Positions 37,968 through 49,743 of a stretch of 64,000 nucleotides of DNA are shown one piece after another. Position numbers and translations under genes: made by a program. The stretch is from contig QVRM01000302.1 of the NCBI GenBank assembly GCA_003439945.1, positions 62,001-126,000 on the forward strand, given 5' to 3'. The notes beneath the pieces are model-generated. The model saw only the letters and a list, made by a program, of their open reading frames with translations. It did not search any database and was not told the DNA's origin. How positions within the stretch are numbered: position 1 is the stretch's first letter; each line of letters starts with the position of its first letter. The DNA is from Dermanyssus gallinae. Its lineage: Eukaryota > Arthropoda > Arachnida > Mesostigmata > Dermanyssidae.

Positions 37968-38159
37968 TGTTTGTTAAATCCTGGATCGACAAAGGTCTGA
38001 CTTTAAGCTAACGGCTGACTATTTAAATGGAACGATGCTCTATTACAGGAAGCTGGTCAACCCCGGTATTCGGTAAAGGTCGGTCTTAACGACCGCATTT
38101 TCGCCGCAGAAAAGGATCGTCTTATGGCGCTCGAAAAAAACGCCAGTGAGAGAAAGTGA
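34664..38159 (+). CDS. unrecognised six-exon gene (209 aa)
   Basis: Exons: 34664-34751, 35268-35399, 36447-36557, 36921-37013, 37582-37676 and 38049-38159. All introns are GT-AG and phases are 1,1,1,1,0. The protein starts MFPSTFTPESRKFILQLDLD and is moderately acidic. It contains YYAEMADIARHQSC, then NECNIEISACVRLENPEAFY, a helical region LDRALELEASLSEATVK, MNSFYADYKNGLLDISF and RYSVKVGLNDRIFAAEKDRL. It ends with a charged coiled-coil-like tail at a TGA. An AATAAA at 38248 supports this last exon. Alternatively the AAA|GTGAGC at the end could be a donor joining an exon near 38524. No membrane segment or signal peptide is visible. I do not recognise the family. The structure is supported by phase agreement alone. 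Confidence 0.6.
35075..35126. repeat. (AT)n microsatellite
   Basis: A pure AT run of about 52 bases in intron 1 of the six-exon gene. Confidence 0.95.
37880..37967. repeat. duplicated unit with (AT)n
   Basis: TCCAATGGAACATATATA occurs twice, each copy followed by a long AT run (to 37925 and to 37967). Expansion seems to have carried a short flank with it. It lies in intron 5 of the six-exon gene. Confidence 0.85.
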
Positions 38160-38247
38160 GCGTCGACAGGACATCATACGAGCGATTATTCTAGATCTCG
38201 CAATTATTCGTGTATATATGTACATTTGTGTGTAGGTTAAGAAAGTT

Positions 38248-38253
38248 AATAAA
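38248..38253 (+). terminator. poly(A) signal of the unrecognised six-exon gene
   Basis: AATAAA located 89 nt after the TGA at 38157-38159, in the right position for polyadenylation around 38265-38280. Confidence 0.55.
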
Positions 38254-38269
38254 AGTTTAATATTGTACG

Positions 38270-40892
38270 CATGGTTATATTGGCACGCATGGTGTGTTAC
38301 ATATATATATGCAGGCAAAGAGAGACTGAGCAATACAAATAAGAAGCGCATAAGGTTTCCTTTTGCTAGATAAGGTTCTGGATGATTTCGTTAAATTGTA
38401 GACTTTGCACTTGTCATGTTTATCGTACTTCGTAAAATAATGCCCAGCGTCAACTTAGCATATTCGCATGTGCAGACATGTTGTCGTTACTCACTGCCTA
38501 CAATGCCTTTTGGAAACATTTAGGAAGCTCACGTTTATTCACTCACGGATAGGCTTCAGCCACTGGATACAGGTGATAATAATGGAGCAAAATCGCTATC
38601 AATGGAGTCCTTGGAGAGATTCTAAGACGGGCGCAAGGAATCTGCAAAATCAGGCCAGGTAATCGATGACGGGGGGGGGGGGGGGGGAGCAACCTTAGGC
38701 CGTCGTTCAATTCAATGCATTCAATGTTTATGGGCGACGAACATTCCTCGTGCGGGGTATAAAGGCGATGCTCACAAACAGTCTGATGCTATGGATCCAT
38801 GCTATCCGCGGTCGATATGAATAGAGGCAACACTCTTCTCTTTACACAGCTACGCTGGCCGCAAATCGCTAGCCATGGGTTAATGAAGTGTTATTGGAGA
38901 GGAAAACTACTTATGAATGATGAATTTCGGTTAAAATACTTTTTCTGTTAAATAGTTGTATTTTGTTCGGCAAAAAAACTCGCTTTACCGGGCATTATTT
39001 ATAGAAAACAATTCGCAAACTATTACAATATTTTCATAGCGTTTTAGACACTTAGCAGTGAAGGTTTTCGAGTAGAAGCATCACGGGACCAGCGTAGCAC
39101 CTGGATGCTATTTTTTTCTTACTCTACCGTTTATTGCGGTCCGAAGGGGAATATACTATATTTCTATGCGACTTTTAGAGCAACATTATAACATCTAAGA
39201 CTTAAAATTAGCAGAAAATGACCGCGACAATAACGTGTATACGTATAGGATTAAATAGCTGAGCAATGAATACTGTGCCTTCGAAAGCACAGATGAGTGT
39301 ATAAAGGGCCATCGTTAAGAATAATCGGGAGCTGTGGCAGAAAACCGAAAGAACGGGAAAGGCAGCAACCCAGACTATAATTGCAAACATACGCATTATA
39401 AGCACTTGTAAAAAAGTTGCTACTGGATAGCCCTATAGCCTCTCGTTATTCCTGAAAAAAAATGCAGGGAGATACCGATTTTGGAATTCTCGGGCGTTAT
39501 TCGAATTTCACGCATTTCAACTCGCACGTCCCAAATGCTTCTGAATGCAAATAATTAGCTTGATTGTCGTGCGAGTCTCAAGTTTGCTTCTCTTTATTAC
39601 AGCAGATCTGCTGCAATTTATTTGCTTCGATCGTAAATCATTATCCTCATCAATATGTATAATTTGCTAATCGAGTCCCTCCTCAAAGTGCTCATCGAGA
39701 ACGATGTATGCGAAAAATTAACTGGGCTTCGCGACCTCGGTTAGTCATTATCTTACTATTGCAGCGCTTTTTTTGTTAACGTTAGCAATGCTAAGCCCAC
39801 TAGTGTGTGTCCTATTTACTGAAGTGCGACACACTTGGCTGCACTGGATAGAGTGAAGCCCGCGGTCTTAAAAATATTTCTCGGCATACCTAATTCAACC
39901 CTCAATTGCCGAATTGTAATTGGGCTTGCTTTTTTCATGGATTTCATCACATTGGTACGTTTCAAACGAACGATTATGCCAGGAACCGTAGGCCAAACAT
40001 GGCCCTTAAAATACTGCGGGCTAATGTGCAAAATATATTATGTCAATAAATGTGCAAAGGTCAGCACATAATCTAGGCTAAACATAGAACCACCTGCAAA
40101 CCACGTACTGTTTAGTATTATATTCGATTGTGAATACAAACAAATAGATGTCAAAGATGGAAAGACAATAAATGTTGAATCAATGGTGACAATAAACGCC
40201 TTATCTACTGGCTAACCGTCTCCACATTTTTGCAACAAGCGAGAAACATGTATGTTCTCCTTATATGTTCTTTATAATCATTTATAGGCAGCGTGCAGCA
40301 TTTCAACTTGCTGGCTACCCACTAAGGGCCTCGTAAACGCCTCCTGCTGTTCTCTCCGAATGAGATTTCTCGCCGTTGACTGACGCCGCCACGGCTTGGT
40401 AGCTTTGCAGACATTTCGCTTATAGGGAGGGGCGTGCATCCCTTTGTGTCCTCCCATCAATAGTTTCTCTGGAGCCTGAAGCAGGATCGAACGTCGGACA
40501 TGAGTGTCGCGGATTGTCGAATTGTTTCTGCTTGTTGGATTTGGAACAAATTTCCAAAAGTATTTAAACTGCCTAATTTGATATTATGTACGATGCGTAT
40601 TGCGTGAATGCATTTCGCTCAATAAGGCTTGTACACTGGCCGCACGCTACGCTCATTCACGGGCAGACAATGAAGCATTTTAATTAATGTTTTAACTTGC
40701 TTCATCGATACTTATTTTCCGTATACAATATTATGCATATGTTACACATGTCACGAAGGATTAGCGAAGGCAATATGCCTAGCTAGCGCTTGCTTTATAT
40801 ACATTTTCCTTCTTTAATCTTAAAGTGGTTTATAGCTAATATAGTATTTTTATTGCACATTATTTGGTTAGTATCGGAGTTGTTTTTACACA
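38270..40892. other. intergenic, nothing recognised apart from a G17 run
   Basis: A pure poly-G run of 17 bases lies at 38671-38687. Open frames are short and without domain resemblance. No SINE or LINE sequence was recognised. Confidence 0.45.
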
Positions 40893-41652
40893 ATAATAAT
40901 AATAATAATTTTTAGTGGAGGCTTTTTAAAGTGTCTCCCTTCCCCGCAGCTGGGTACCATGCTGGACAACACCTCATTCCGCATGGTAACAGCTCTTCGA
41001 ATAGGTGTGCCGGTTTGCAACCCCGACAGTTGCCGCGCATGTGGTACCACAGTAACTGAGGATGGACTTCACCCTCTTAGCTGCATCAAAAGCCATGGTA
41101 GAGTTTCTAGACACGCTGAAATCAATGCAATTATAAGAAGAGCCTTACGCAGAGCTTGTATACCAAGCACGCTCGAGCCCAGATTAGGACTTCATGACGA
41201 CAAAAGACCTGACGGTGTAACAATCTCGCTATGGGCTAACGGCAGATGCTTGGTATGGGATGCTACAATGTCCTGTACAGTGGCTCCCTCGTATATACGC
41301 CAGTTCACTAGAAGCGGGATGGGTTGCCGAGCGCGATTCTTGACCAGCGTACCAAGAACTGAAGACAAGTTACATCGTAGTGCCAATATCTATGGAAACA
41401 ATGGGTCCGGTAAGCAAGGGAACCAAGGAGATTCATCAGTGAGCTGGGCCAACGGATTACAGATCTCACAGGGAATCGGCGCGAAGGCGAGTTTCTACGG
41501 CAACTGCTGTCGCTTGCAGTGTACCGAGGAAACGCTGGCTGTATTGTCGGTTCTATGGAATAATATTTAAGAGCTAGGAGAAGACAAGGAGTACACGTTC
41601 ACACCTCACAATTGTAACATTTAAACAATATTCATAAATAATAATAATAATA
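40893..41652 (+). mobile_element. 5'-truncated LINE copy 2 of the (TAA)n-flanked family (finger plus nuclease-like domain)
   Basis: The frame from about 40950 encodes LDNTSFRMVTALRIGVPVC, then a Cys/His cluster (CNPDSCRACG ... DGLHPLSC) and RVSRHAEINAIIRRALRRA. It continues with KRPDGVTISLW and LVWDATM, a PD...D arrangement like the restriction-like endonuclease of site-specific LINEs. A one-base frameshift near 41430 moves the continuation to SELGQRITDLTGNRREGEFL and LLSLAVYRGNAG, which stops at about 41570. The copy is bounded by AATAATAATAATAAT at 40893-40911 and TAATAATAATAATA at 41636-41652. RT motifs are absent. The exact clade (R4/Dong, NeSL or another) is not certain from this part alone. 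Confidence 0.72.
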
Positions 41653-43980
41653 GTCTTCTATAGCTGGCGTTTCCATTTCAACAAGTGTTCAGTGAAGTGA
41701 CAAACTGTGCGATGAGTGCGAATGTCTGAGTGCTGGTTTGGGTCAGCGCTAATGTCAGCGCGGGACATCTCCAGATTAGGTGGAACTTCACGCGATGTGG
41801 TTTATGAGGGAGCGTTTGAGAGGAGTCGCACATTACCACCCAGAGCATACGACCGGGTGTGTGCATTACGCTTTTCGTCCTGTGGCTCCAATCGACAAAA
41901 AAATAGACATTATGACAAAAAATAACGCAATCAACCAGGCCGTCCACCGCCACCGACCAGACCGTTTACCAGACTGAACAGACCTTTCCATTTAGCCGTC
42001 CGGCGTTCCGTCGAATACGCGACACCCAATCCGACATTTATGCCGGCACTTTCCTTTTTCCCGCCCGCCCGGCGACGATCATAACTAAGTCAACAGCAAT
42101 ACACTACTGAGCAGAGAGGGGAGTGAGAAAGACCCACCACCACCACCGCTGTCGTCGTTGTTGTTGTTGTTGTTGTTGTTGCTGTTGCTATTGTTGTGGT
42201 CATTGTTACTATCTGTCCGGCCGCCCAGTTGCCGCTAATTGTAGTTCCGAAATTCTGTAATTCTCTGTTCGAGTGTCAGAACAGAATAACTATTATCAGC
42301 CGTCAACGCCTATGTCTGTTGTCGTCGGGCTGTCTGTATGTCTGTTGATATGTCGGAAAAGAGGGAGGAGTTGTTGGTAGAGCGGCTGTGATTGACCGAC
42401 CGACCGACCATCCGTGGACACAGCGTAGAAACTGCTAAACTGTGCGGTGTCCTAAAACTAGTGTCTCTTTTACTGGTTGGTGTTCGTTCGAGGGCAGACG
42501 AGGATCGATTGGTCGTCAAGCGAGAACAGCCATTCAGTCAGCCAGCGTATCATCAAGTAAGAGCTTCATTGCTTGTTCGCCCGTTGTTCTCTCTTGCTGG
42601 GTGACTTTCTCTGTCGGTGTTGTGGTTGTGGTTGAGTGGTGGAATCGTCTCGTCTCAATAGATTCGTGTCGTGTGGAATACACACGCAAAGCAGAACAAC
42701 AAAAACAACACGTACTCGCGTCGAGTCTAGTCAACAGTAGTCAACGTTGCTCTGTTTCTGATCGCGGTGTTGATGTGGCGGGTGCTTTATTATTAAGTAT
42801 TATTATTATTATTATTCCATTGTTGAATTGCGTACCAGTTCGATCGATCATCGAGCATCGATTCGATCATTCGATTGTTTGTTTGCTTGGTCGCGCGAAT
42901 CCTTCTTCGGCAGCACGGTAGTAGAAGAAGACAGTGGTGCCCGAAGCAGCTAGCTAACCATCGGTTCGACTCTGTTAAACTTCTAACGGGGCTATTAATA
43001 ACATACGTACAGCTATAACAACAACAACGATTCGTTTGACGACTGCTGGTTAGTGCGGCCAAATCTATTAGATACGTTTACTGCTACTACTACTACTGCT
43101 GATACCAGTGCAAAAAGGTAATTGATTCATTAAGTTACACGAATGGAAATCTGCACTACCGTTAGGTAATCTCTACGAGTTGATGGATGGTGATGATGGT
43201 GATGGTGTTTGCTGGTCGTTGTAACTGCTCATAGCGACTCATTCGTCGAGTCGCTCCACTCGAGTAAGAGTGTGTGAATTTGCGGTGCAGAGAGACAGAT
43301 ACGCGTTTGTGAGCAAATTTGTTGGCAGCGTTACGATCCGTGTGCGATCAGCTGAAGCACACTTGAGCTTGGCTGTTTAATTAATGATCGATCATCAATC
43401 AGTCCGATCAATACGACAACGAGATACATGACCAAAAGAGATCTATAGATTTAGTGAGAGAGGGAGGGAAACGTAAATCGAAAGCGACATCATCATGCTA
43501 TATGAGCAACTTGTAGCAAGGCTTGACATTGTTGATGTCGTTGCCAAACATTGTTTGTTGGCTTTGTTGTGAATACACGTTCGCCATTTGGTTGACAGCC
43601 CGATGGCGGTGTCGAAGACACCTGGCGGCATTTTTATAGTGTACTATTCATTTGTTTACTACTCTTTTGCTGTTGTGACCTACTGCTAATCCACTGGTTT
43701 GCTCACTAGAAGCACTTAACTAGAAGTTAACTCCGCTAATACACAGAACTGCACTACTACTACTACTTAATTCGAGGGAGCACATATATATATTTATATA
43801 TATATATATATATATATGAGGCTAGCACTGTAGCTTGCAACCCAACGTAAATACACGTGTCGTATTTTTGGGGGGTGTTGAGGGCTGCCTCCGCGGCAGC
43901 AGAAAGAGAGAGAGAGAGAGAACGGTGGGTGCCTCTAGTCTCCGATTACGGCCGCTGTTCTCGTTTGGTTCGCAGTGTAT
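41653..43980. other. gene-free stretch upstream of UBE2J1
   Basis: Mixed sequence with (GTT)n at 42158-42195 and (ATT)n at about 42800-42817. There is also a strongly strand-asymmetric stretch at 42380-43000 with many open frames but no domain. It could include distal promoter or unseen 5' exons of the gene beginning at 45812. No splice evidence links them. Confidence 0.4.
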
Positions 43981-44157
43981 AAGAAGCTGGACGACTCTTT
44001 GATTTGTCTTTTTGTTGGTGCTAGTTCTTAGGCGAATTGAATAGTACTGTAATAGTTTATATATATTATAGTTATATATATCACAGTATTACAGTACTAT
44101 TCAATTCGCCCGAGAAATAGCGCCAACAAAGAAACAAATCAACGAGTCATCCAGCTT

Positions 44158-44160
<3 letters not shown>
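43981..44160. repeat. 180-bp foldback element (about 74-bp arms, near 89% matching)
   Basis: The arm beginning AAGAAGCTGGACGACTCTTT at 43981 pairs with the reverse complement of the arm ending at 44160. About 8 differences in 74 positions were counted by eye. A short AT-rich loop separates the arms. The inner 20 bases containing GAATTGAATAGTACTGTAAT match perfectly. TA dinucleotides sit at both outer edges, as in Tc1/mariner-type MITEs. No coding capacity. Confidence 0.85.

Positions 44161-44213
<53 letters not shown>
44160..44213. repeat. (AT)n microsatellite
   Basis: A pure AT run of about 54 bases abutting the right edge of the foldback element. Confidence 0.95.
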
Positions 44214-44216
<3 letters not shown>

Positions 44217-44342
44217 GACCGTGTTCCTGGCGGCAAATTTAGTTAAATTCAACTATTCATCAGTGAGCTTACAATTTCGAAAATTAGCAAACTCACTACA
44301 ATTGTAGAAATTTAATGTATTATGCAGAAAGGGCATATATAC

Positions 44343-44380
<38 letters not shown>

Positions 44381-44656
44381 GTGTAATGATATCAATGCGT
44401 TTCATTTGACGGGCAGACGTTGTTGTCATGGCCGATGTTGTCGTAGAAGTTTTTTTCGCTACTGCAGGCGTTACTGGCTAAGCTGTTCTCGCTGTTGCGG
44501 TTCGTGACAGTTTCTAGCAGTGCCCGTCGGCCTGGCCTTGAGACCGGGTGTTTGCTGCTCACGTGTAATACATACACGTCACCTTTTCGGCCTACCTAAT
44601 CTTTGTTGTGAGGTTTCGGTCTATTTCTATGTGTGTTTCGCTCGGTCGCGCTCCCT

Positions 44657-44714
<58 letters not shown>

Positions 44715-44916
44715 TGCTTTTGTTCTTCCTATATTTTGCTTTTTTGTTCGAATTCTTCTATCTGTACGGAGTTTTGCCAGATGGCTTAGAGTAGCTTAAG
44801 CGACTGAACGAAATGATGAGGCTGAAACCATCCCCTTATAACTCGTATACTCTATGTCGTCCGACCGTCTGAGTAGGCGAAACAGTCCGCCCGTCATAAG
44901 TCTCTCTCTCTCTTTC

Positions 44917-44947
<31 letters not shown>

Positions 44948-45811
44948 GTATATATATATATATATATCAATGTGTGCTGGACGGTTTGTATCGTATTCGC
45001 AACTTACGCTGTTGTTGCCGCTTGATGTTGTTATTTTTTTGTCTGTTGGTTTTTGCTGTCGCGCCGATCAACGATCGCTGCAGCAGCAGCGCGCATATTA
45101 TGGGCGTCGTTCTTGGGTATCGTTCGCGCGTCGCTTATCCATCATCGCGTTCTCTACTATTGCCTAAGTTGTTTGCTTGTATGTCGAATCGCGCTCCATC
45201 CGCGTTCGCTAGATCAATAATAGATCGACCAATGCTGTAATCTATGCCCGCTGTTGTTGTTGTTGTTGTTGTTCTGTTGTTGCTGTTGTTGTTGTTGGTC
45301 TCTTGTTGCTGTTGTTGTTCTGTTGTTGCTGCTGCTGCTGCTGCTGTTTCTGCTGTTGCCATGTAGTGGTTCCCATTGTCAGGTCAGGTCAGGCCGTGCC
45401 CTGAGTCACCGTTGCTGGACCTGCTGGTGCTGCAGGACGTTTGTCGGTTTCGGCCCAACCCTCTCCCGGGCAACGAGCTAGCTACAACGCTGCGACCCAG
45501 CCACGCCACTGTCGCGGTCTCCTTCTGCGCACAAAACGTCGTTGCATTGCATTGACGGTCTCAGCCGGCAATCAGTCAGCTGTTGTTAGTTCGACCGCTG
45601 TTAGACTGTCGTCGTTGTTGTCACGGCCGGTTCATCTATCTCTCGGTTCATCATCTATCATATTCTGCTCTAGTCGCCTGCTCTGCTCTGCTCGATCTAC
45701 TCTTCGCGCGGAGGAGTTTGCCCTGGAGGCGAGAAGCCACGAGGCGAGAGAGTGCTACGTCCGTCGTGTTCCTCTGCACCAGCTGCCGCTGCCTGACAGC
45801 CTTCACACGAG
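44214..45811 (+). other. upstream/5' UTR region of UBE2J1
   Basis: It contains (AT)n at 44345-44378, 44665-44715 and 44918-44968, and GTT/GCT repeats at 45247-45360. The final 350 bases before the ATG at 45812 are GC-richer and free of microsatellites, which would suit a 5' UTR. No TATA box was identified. Confidence 0.35.
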
Positions 45812-48080
45812 ATGGAGCAGTACAATCAGCGGAGTCCCGGTAAGGCTAACGCAGAGGTGGGCGACGATGACCGCCACACAGTGATAATATATATGTATAT
45901 GTATATATATAATATATATTGACAATCTGACATTAATTTTGTTAGCATATATATATATATATATATATATATTTATGTAATGCCACATAGCACAAGTATT
46001 TATGTTGCCCGTATACATGCATAAGGGCAACACGGATTTATTGTGCTATGTGGCATTTAAAACATTGTCTACTCTTTGTTCGCAAAGAGGTCTGGTCTTA
46101 TTCATTGAAAGCCTTAATATGATATGGACCAACTTTTACACAGATTTTAGAGACACTCTCCATCGATATTAAAACAGTTTTTGAACGTACATAATTTGTG
46201 ATGATAGCCATGATTGACCGAGCAAGATGGCTTAGTGGCAAAGCCTTTGCCTTGCTTTCGGGAGGTCTGGGTTCGAGTCCCGGACCGGCCACTCTTAAAT
46301 TGATTTGCATGTTTTCCAATTGAGACAAGGAAAAGTGCCGCAGTGGATTAAAGATCAGCCATGACATGAAAAAACCATACACGGGTATTAGCCTTACGGA
46401 AGACCTTTAAGAAAATGAGATTCGGTGGTTCTCATTGCACTTTTTCCAGCGGTTAAAGTCAAAGGCAAATCTTTTTGTGTAGCGCTCGAATATGTGTTCC
46501 GTTCGTGCCTGTGCTTCAAGTATTCTATTTTTACCTTCCTATTAATGGTGATTTCTTTGCTCAACAGCAGCTTTATGTTCAGGATTCAGGTGTACCCCCA
46601 GGTTTCGCAACCTGTTTACAAGTTCTTACCGCTGACAATTTACTTTTATAAACCTTTCGGCTGATGTGTAGACTACTCCACGGCCAAATCTCATTATTTC
46701 GTTTCCGTGGCATTGACAACAAGTTCATTAATTACACATCACTGAACCGTTTCGTTTATATAGAATTGCAGATGTTCCCTTGAATTCGCCATGATCACTA
46801 GATCAACTGCGTAGAGTACGCATTGGGCACCTACTCCTTGCAGTGTAGTGGCCAAGTTAGTCGCGTAGACTTGTACATGGGGCTTGCCGCTTCGTCCTGA
46901 CATAGTCCCTTTTATAATGGCCAACAAGGGTCTTCGTTTTTGATCGAGATGAGGTTCGGGTATAGGCAGAGTCGAATTAGATTGCACATGCGGCGCCGAT
47001 GCTGAAATTGTCGTTGTCATGGGGCAGAGTCGAAAGCCTTTGTAACAAATAGCATACGTTATGCGATTTTGTTTGCTTTGAACTTTAACATATCTCCACT
47101 GCCTGCTTAGTGCTATTGTTAGAGAGAAACCCAAATTGCTCTGCCGAGATGTGAGTATGGCAATGGAGGAGAATTCGTTGGGCTATAAGCATTATTAATA
47201 ATTGAACATGATACTCGTGAGGGCAATTCCTCTGTAGTTTTCAAAGTCTGTAAAATCAAATTTTTGCTTGTATGAGGTGTTACCTCACAAATTTATTAAG
47301 CTCTCGATAGACATCATTCCGACATTGGTTAAATATTTAAAAAACACTAGCCCGTTCGGCCCTCCGGATTTTCCCATTCTTCCTTTATGTGCCAGTGCTG
47401 TTTATATATATCTATATATATATATATATATTGCATTCGGTACTGTAGGTCCTTTTGGTAATATGGTTCCAAAGTTTGCTGATACTAGCTTCTATTGTGT
47501 TTAGTCTCTTGTTTCGTTCAAATCTATTCTTGGCGTCTTGTAATGCGAATTTGTAGTGCTTCTCTATTTGGGCGAGTGTCTGATTGGCGATGAGTCCGGA
47601 TCACACCTTGGACGATTTGACGGTATATGTTACTCATGATTCGGCATTATTGGTTGAACCATCACTTGTGCTTATGTTGCTTTTTGTTTGCTCCGATTGC
47701 TAGACAAAGAAATTGTCAAAAAGATGCCTGAGAGTCGTCAATGGTCTCTGCTGTCCAATAGCTTATCAGGTCGCCTCTGAGTTTGACACATGGTCCTTTG
47801 CTTATCCGGTAGTCCTCATATGTATAGTGATATCCTTCACAGTTAATGCGGATTTGGATTGGCCTATGGTTGAGTATTGCTTGTGGCCCTGACCTACTTT
47901 AATACAGTGAACAATAGCAAATCGTATAGGGTACGATAGAATAATATCGAGGGTACTGCTGCCGTTCCAATCGCAGTACGTGTCAGGGATGGGACCTGAT
48001 TCGATAACAAAGCCTAGGTCACGAATACGTTCTTTAAATGCAGCAGCTGCCTTTAAATCCATATATATATAAATATATAG

Positions 48081-48141
<61 letters not shown>

Positions 48142-49686
48142 AGCAAAGGTGACAGCATCTCCAAGGCTGTACTACTGAGCTTGACCGTTATCGACATGTA
48201 CGTAGATGTCTGGAGTATATATATATATACTGTAGAGCAAAGGTGACAGCATCTCCAAGGCTGTTCTACTGAGCTTGGCCGTTATCGACATGTACGTAGA
48301 TGTCTGGAGACCCACCGCTCTGAAAGATTGTTTAGATTGTTTAGTTCAACGTGTGCTGACAACGTCGCCTATTCGAACGAAGGAAGTTAGATGACCATAT
48401 TTGCGGCTGTAGTAGCGGTGGCTGGGCTCACGGGTATGTGCTGTTTCCTTTGCTTCGCGCAGCAGCGTTAATATCCGGCAACTGTGTGTGCGAGAACCGA
48501 TCGACAACTCAACATGGGATCTAGATGTTGAGTCCTACGAGGTGTTGTACATTTAGGTATCGATGTGCAACATCTGAACGGGCTAGTATATGATTGAAAA
48601 AAGCGGGGAGCACAGATGTCTCAAGAAAAAGAGATGGTGTTTTACCATCCACCCCTTCCTATTATTAAAAAAAAACATCATCTGAATGCGACATTTTGTT
48701 TTTGCCTCATTTTTAGCTGTGAAGCGGCTTATGAAAGAAGCCCAGGAACTTCGTGACGCCACCGAAGACTATTTTGCACAGCCGCTGGAGGTAAGTTATC
48801 AATAGCAGCAGAATCTTGTGTTAAGCCCACTGTTGGTTAAAATGGCTGTTATGCGTATAGTCGTAGTCTTTCGAATTTAAAAAATAAAATATAGAAGTGC
48901 TGGCTGATAGGTATCCCACCACATACGAAGTGCCTCTATTCATGGGATTATGGCAAGGGTGTTTGTTTATCATTATTCCCTACATGAGACAGCTTGGGGG
49001 TATGAACATGAGTTTTTTTTTATATTCATTACCATGGTTACATTAGTAAACGCTTTTTTTATGAAGCAAACTCGATGAACAAACATTTAATAGGAATGTC
49101 GTATCAGACAATCATTGTCTAGGTTATGATAGCTAGATATGGATTGTCTGAAGTCTGGCTTATGATGATACCCAATGCATTTTCTTTCATAAATATGTCG
49201 GTGGAGGACTTGCCGTTATAAGAACATCAAAGCATGCCAACAATTCTAACAAAGTCATTTGATTACATCGACCGAAGCAGGTGTTGTTAAGATAGCCGCG
49301 GACACAACTTTAAATATAAAGTGCTTTGATCTATAATCTTATGCATGCTCCAGTGAATGCTACAAGAGATAGAAGCGGGCGAGAGATAGAGATATATTTT
49401 CATGCTTCTAGCTCTTACGAGATCAATCAACACTTACTATTCGTGACTGACCCCGCTCATCTTTGTCTCAGCCGGTCGGTGGTTAAAAATGCGCGTCATG
49501 CGTTTCGACATCTGACGAATGACGACATACAATCCCATATGAGAGCTGCTATATTCTCCTATTGTTTAACGCGGTTTTCACTAGAGCGTTGAGCCATTTT
49601 AAGCAGCTCTTGCTTCTATTTGTCGTGGTAGCTAAGCGGTAAACGGAACAAAAAGCGTACCACAATCGGCTAGATCACTTACCCTT

Positions 49687-49743
<57 letters not shown>

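Noticed and set aside
46215..46290. Functional tRNA gene
   Set aside because: A and B boxes are good but the acceptor arms do not pair and a related copy with the same tail exists, so it is a SINE head.
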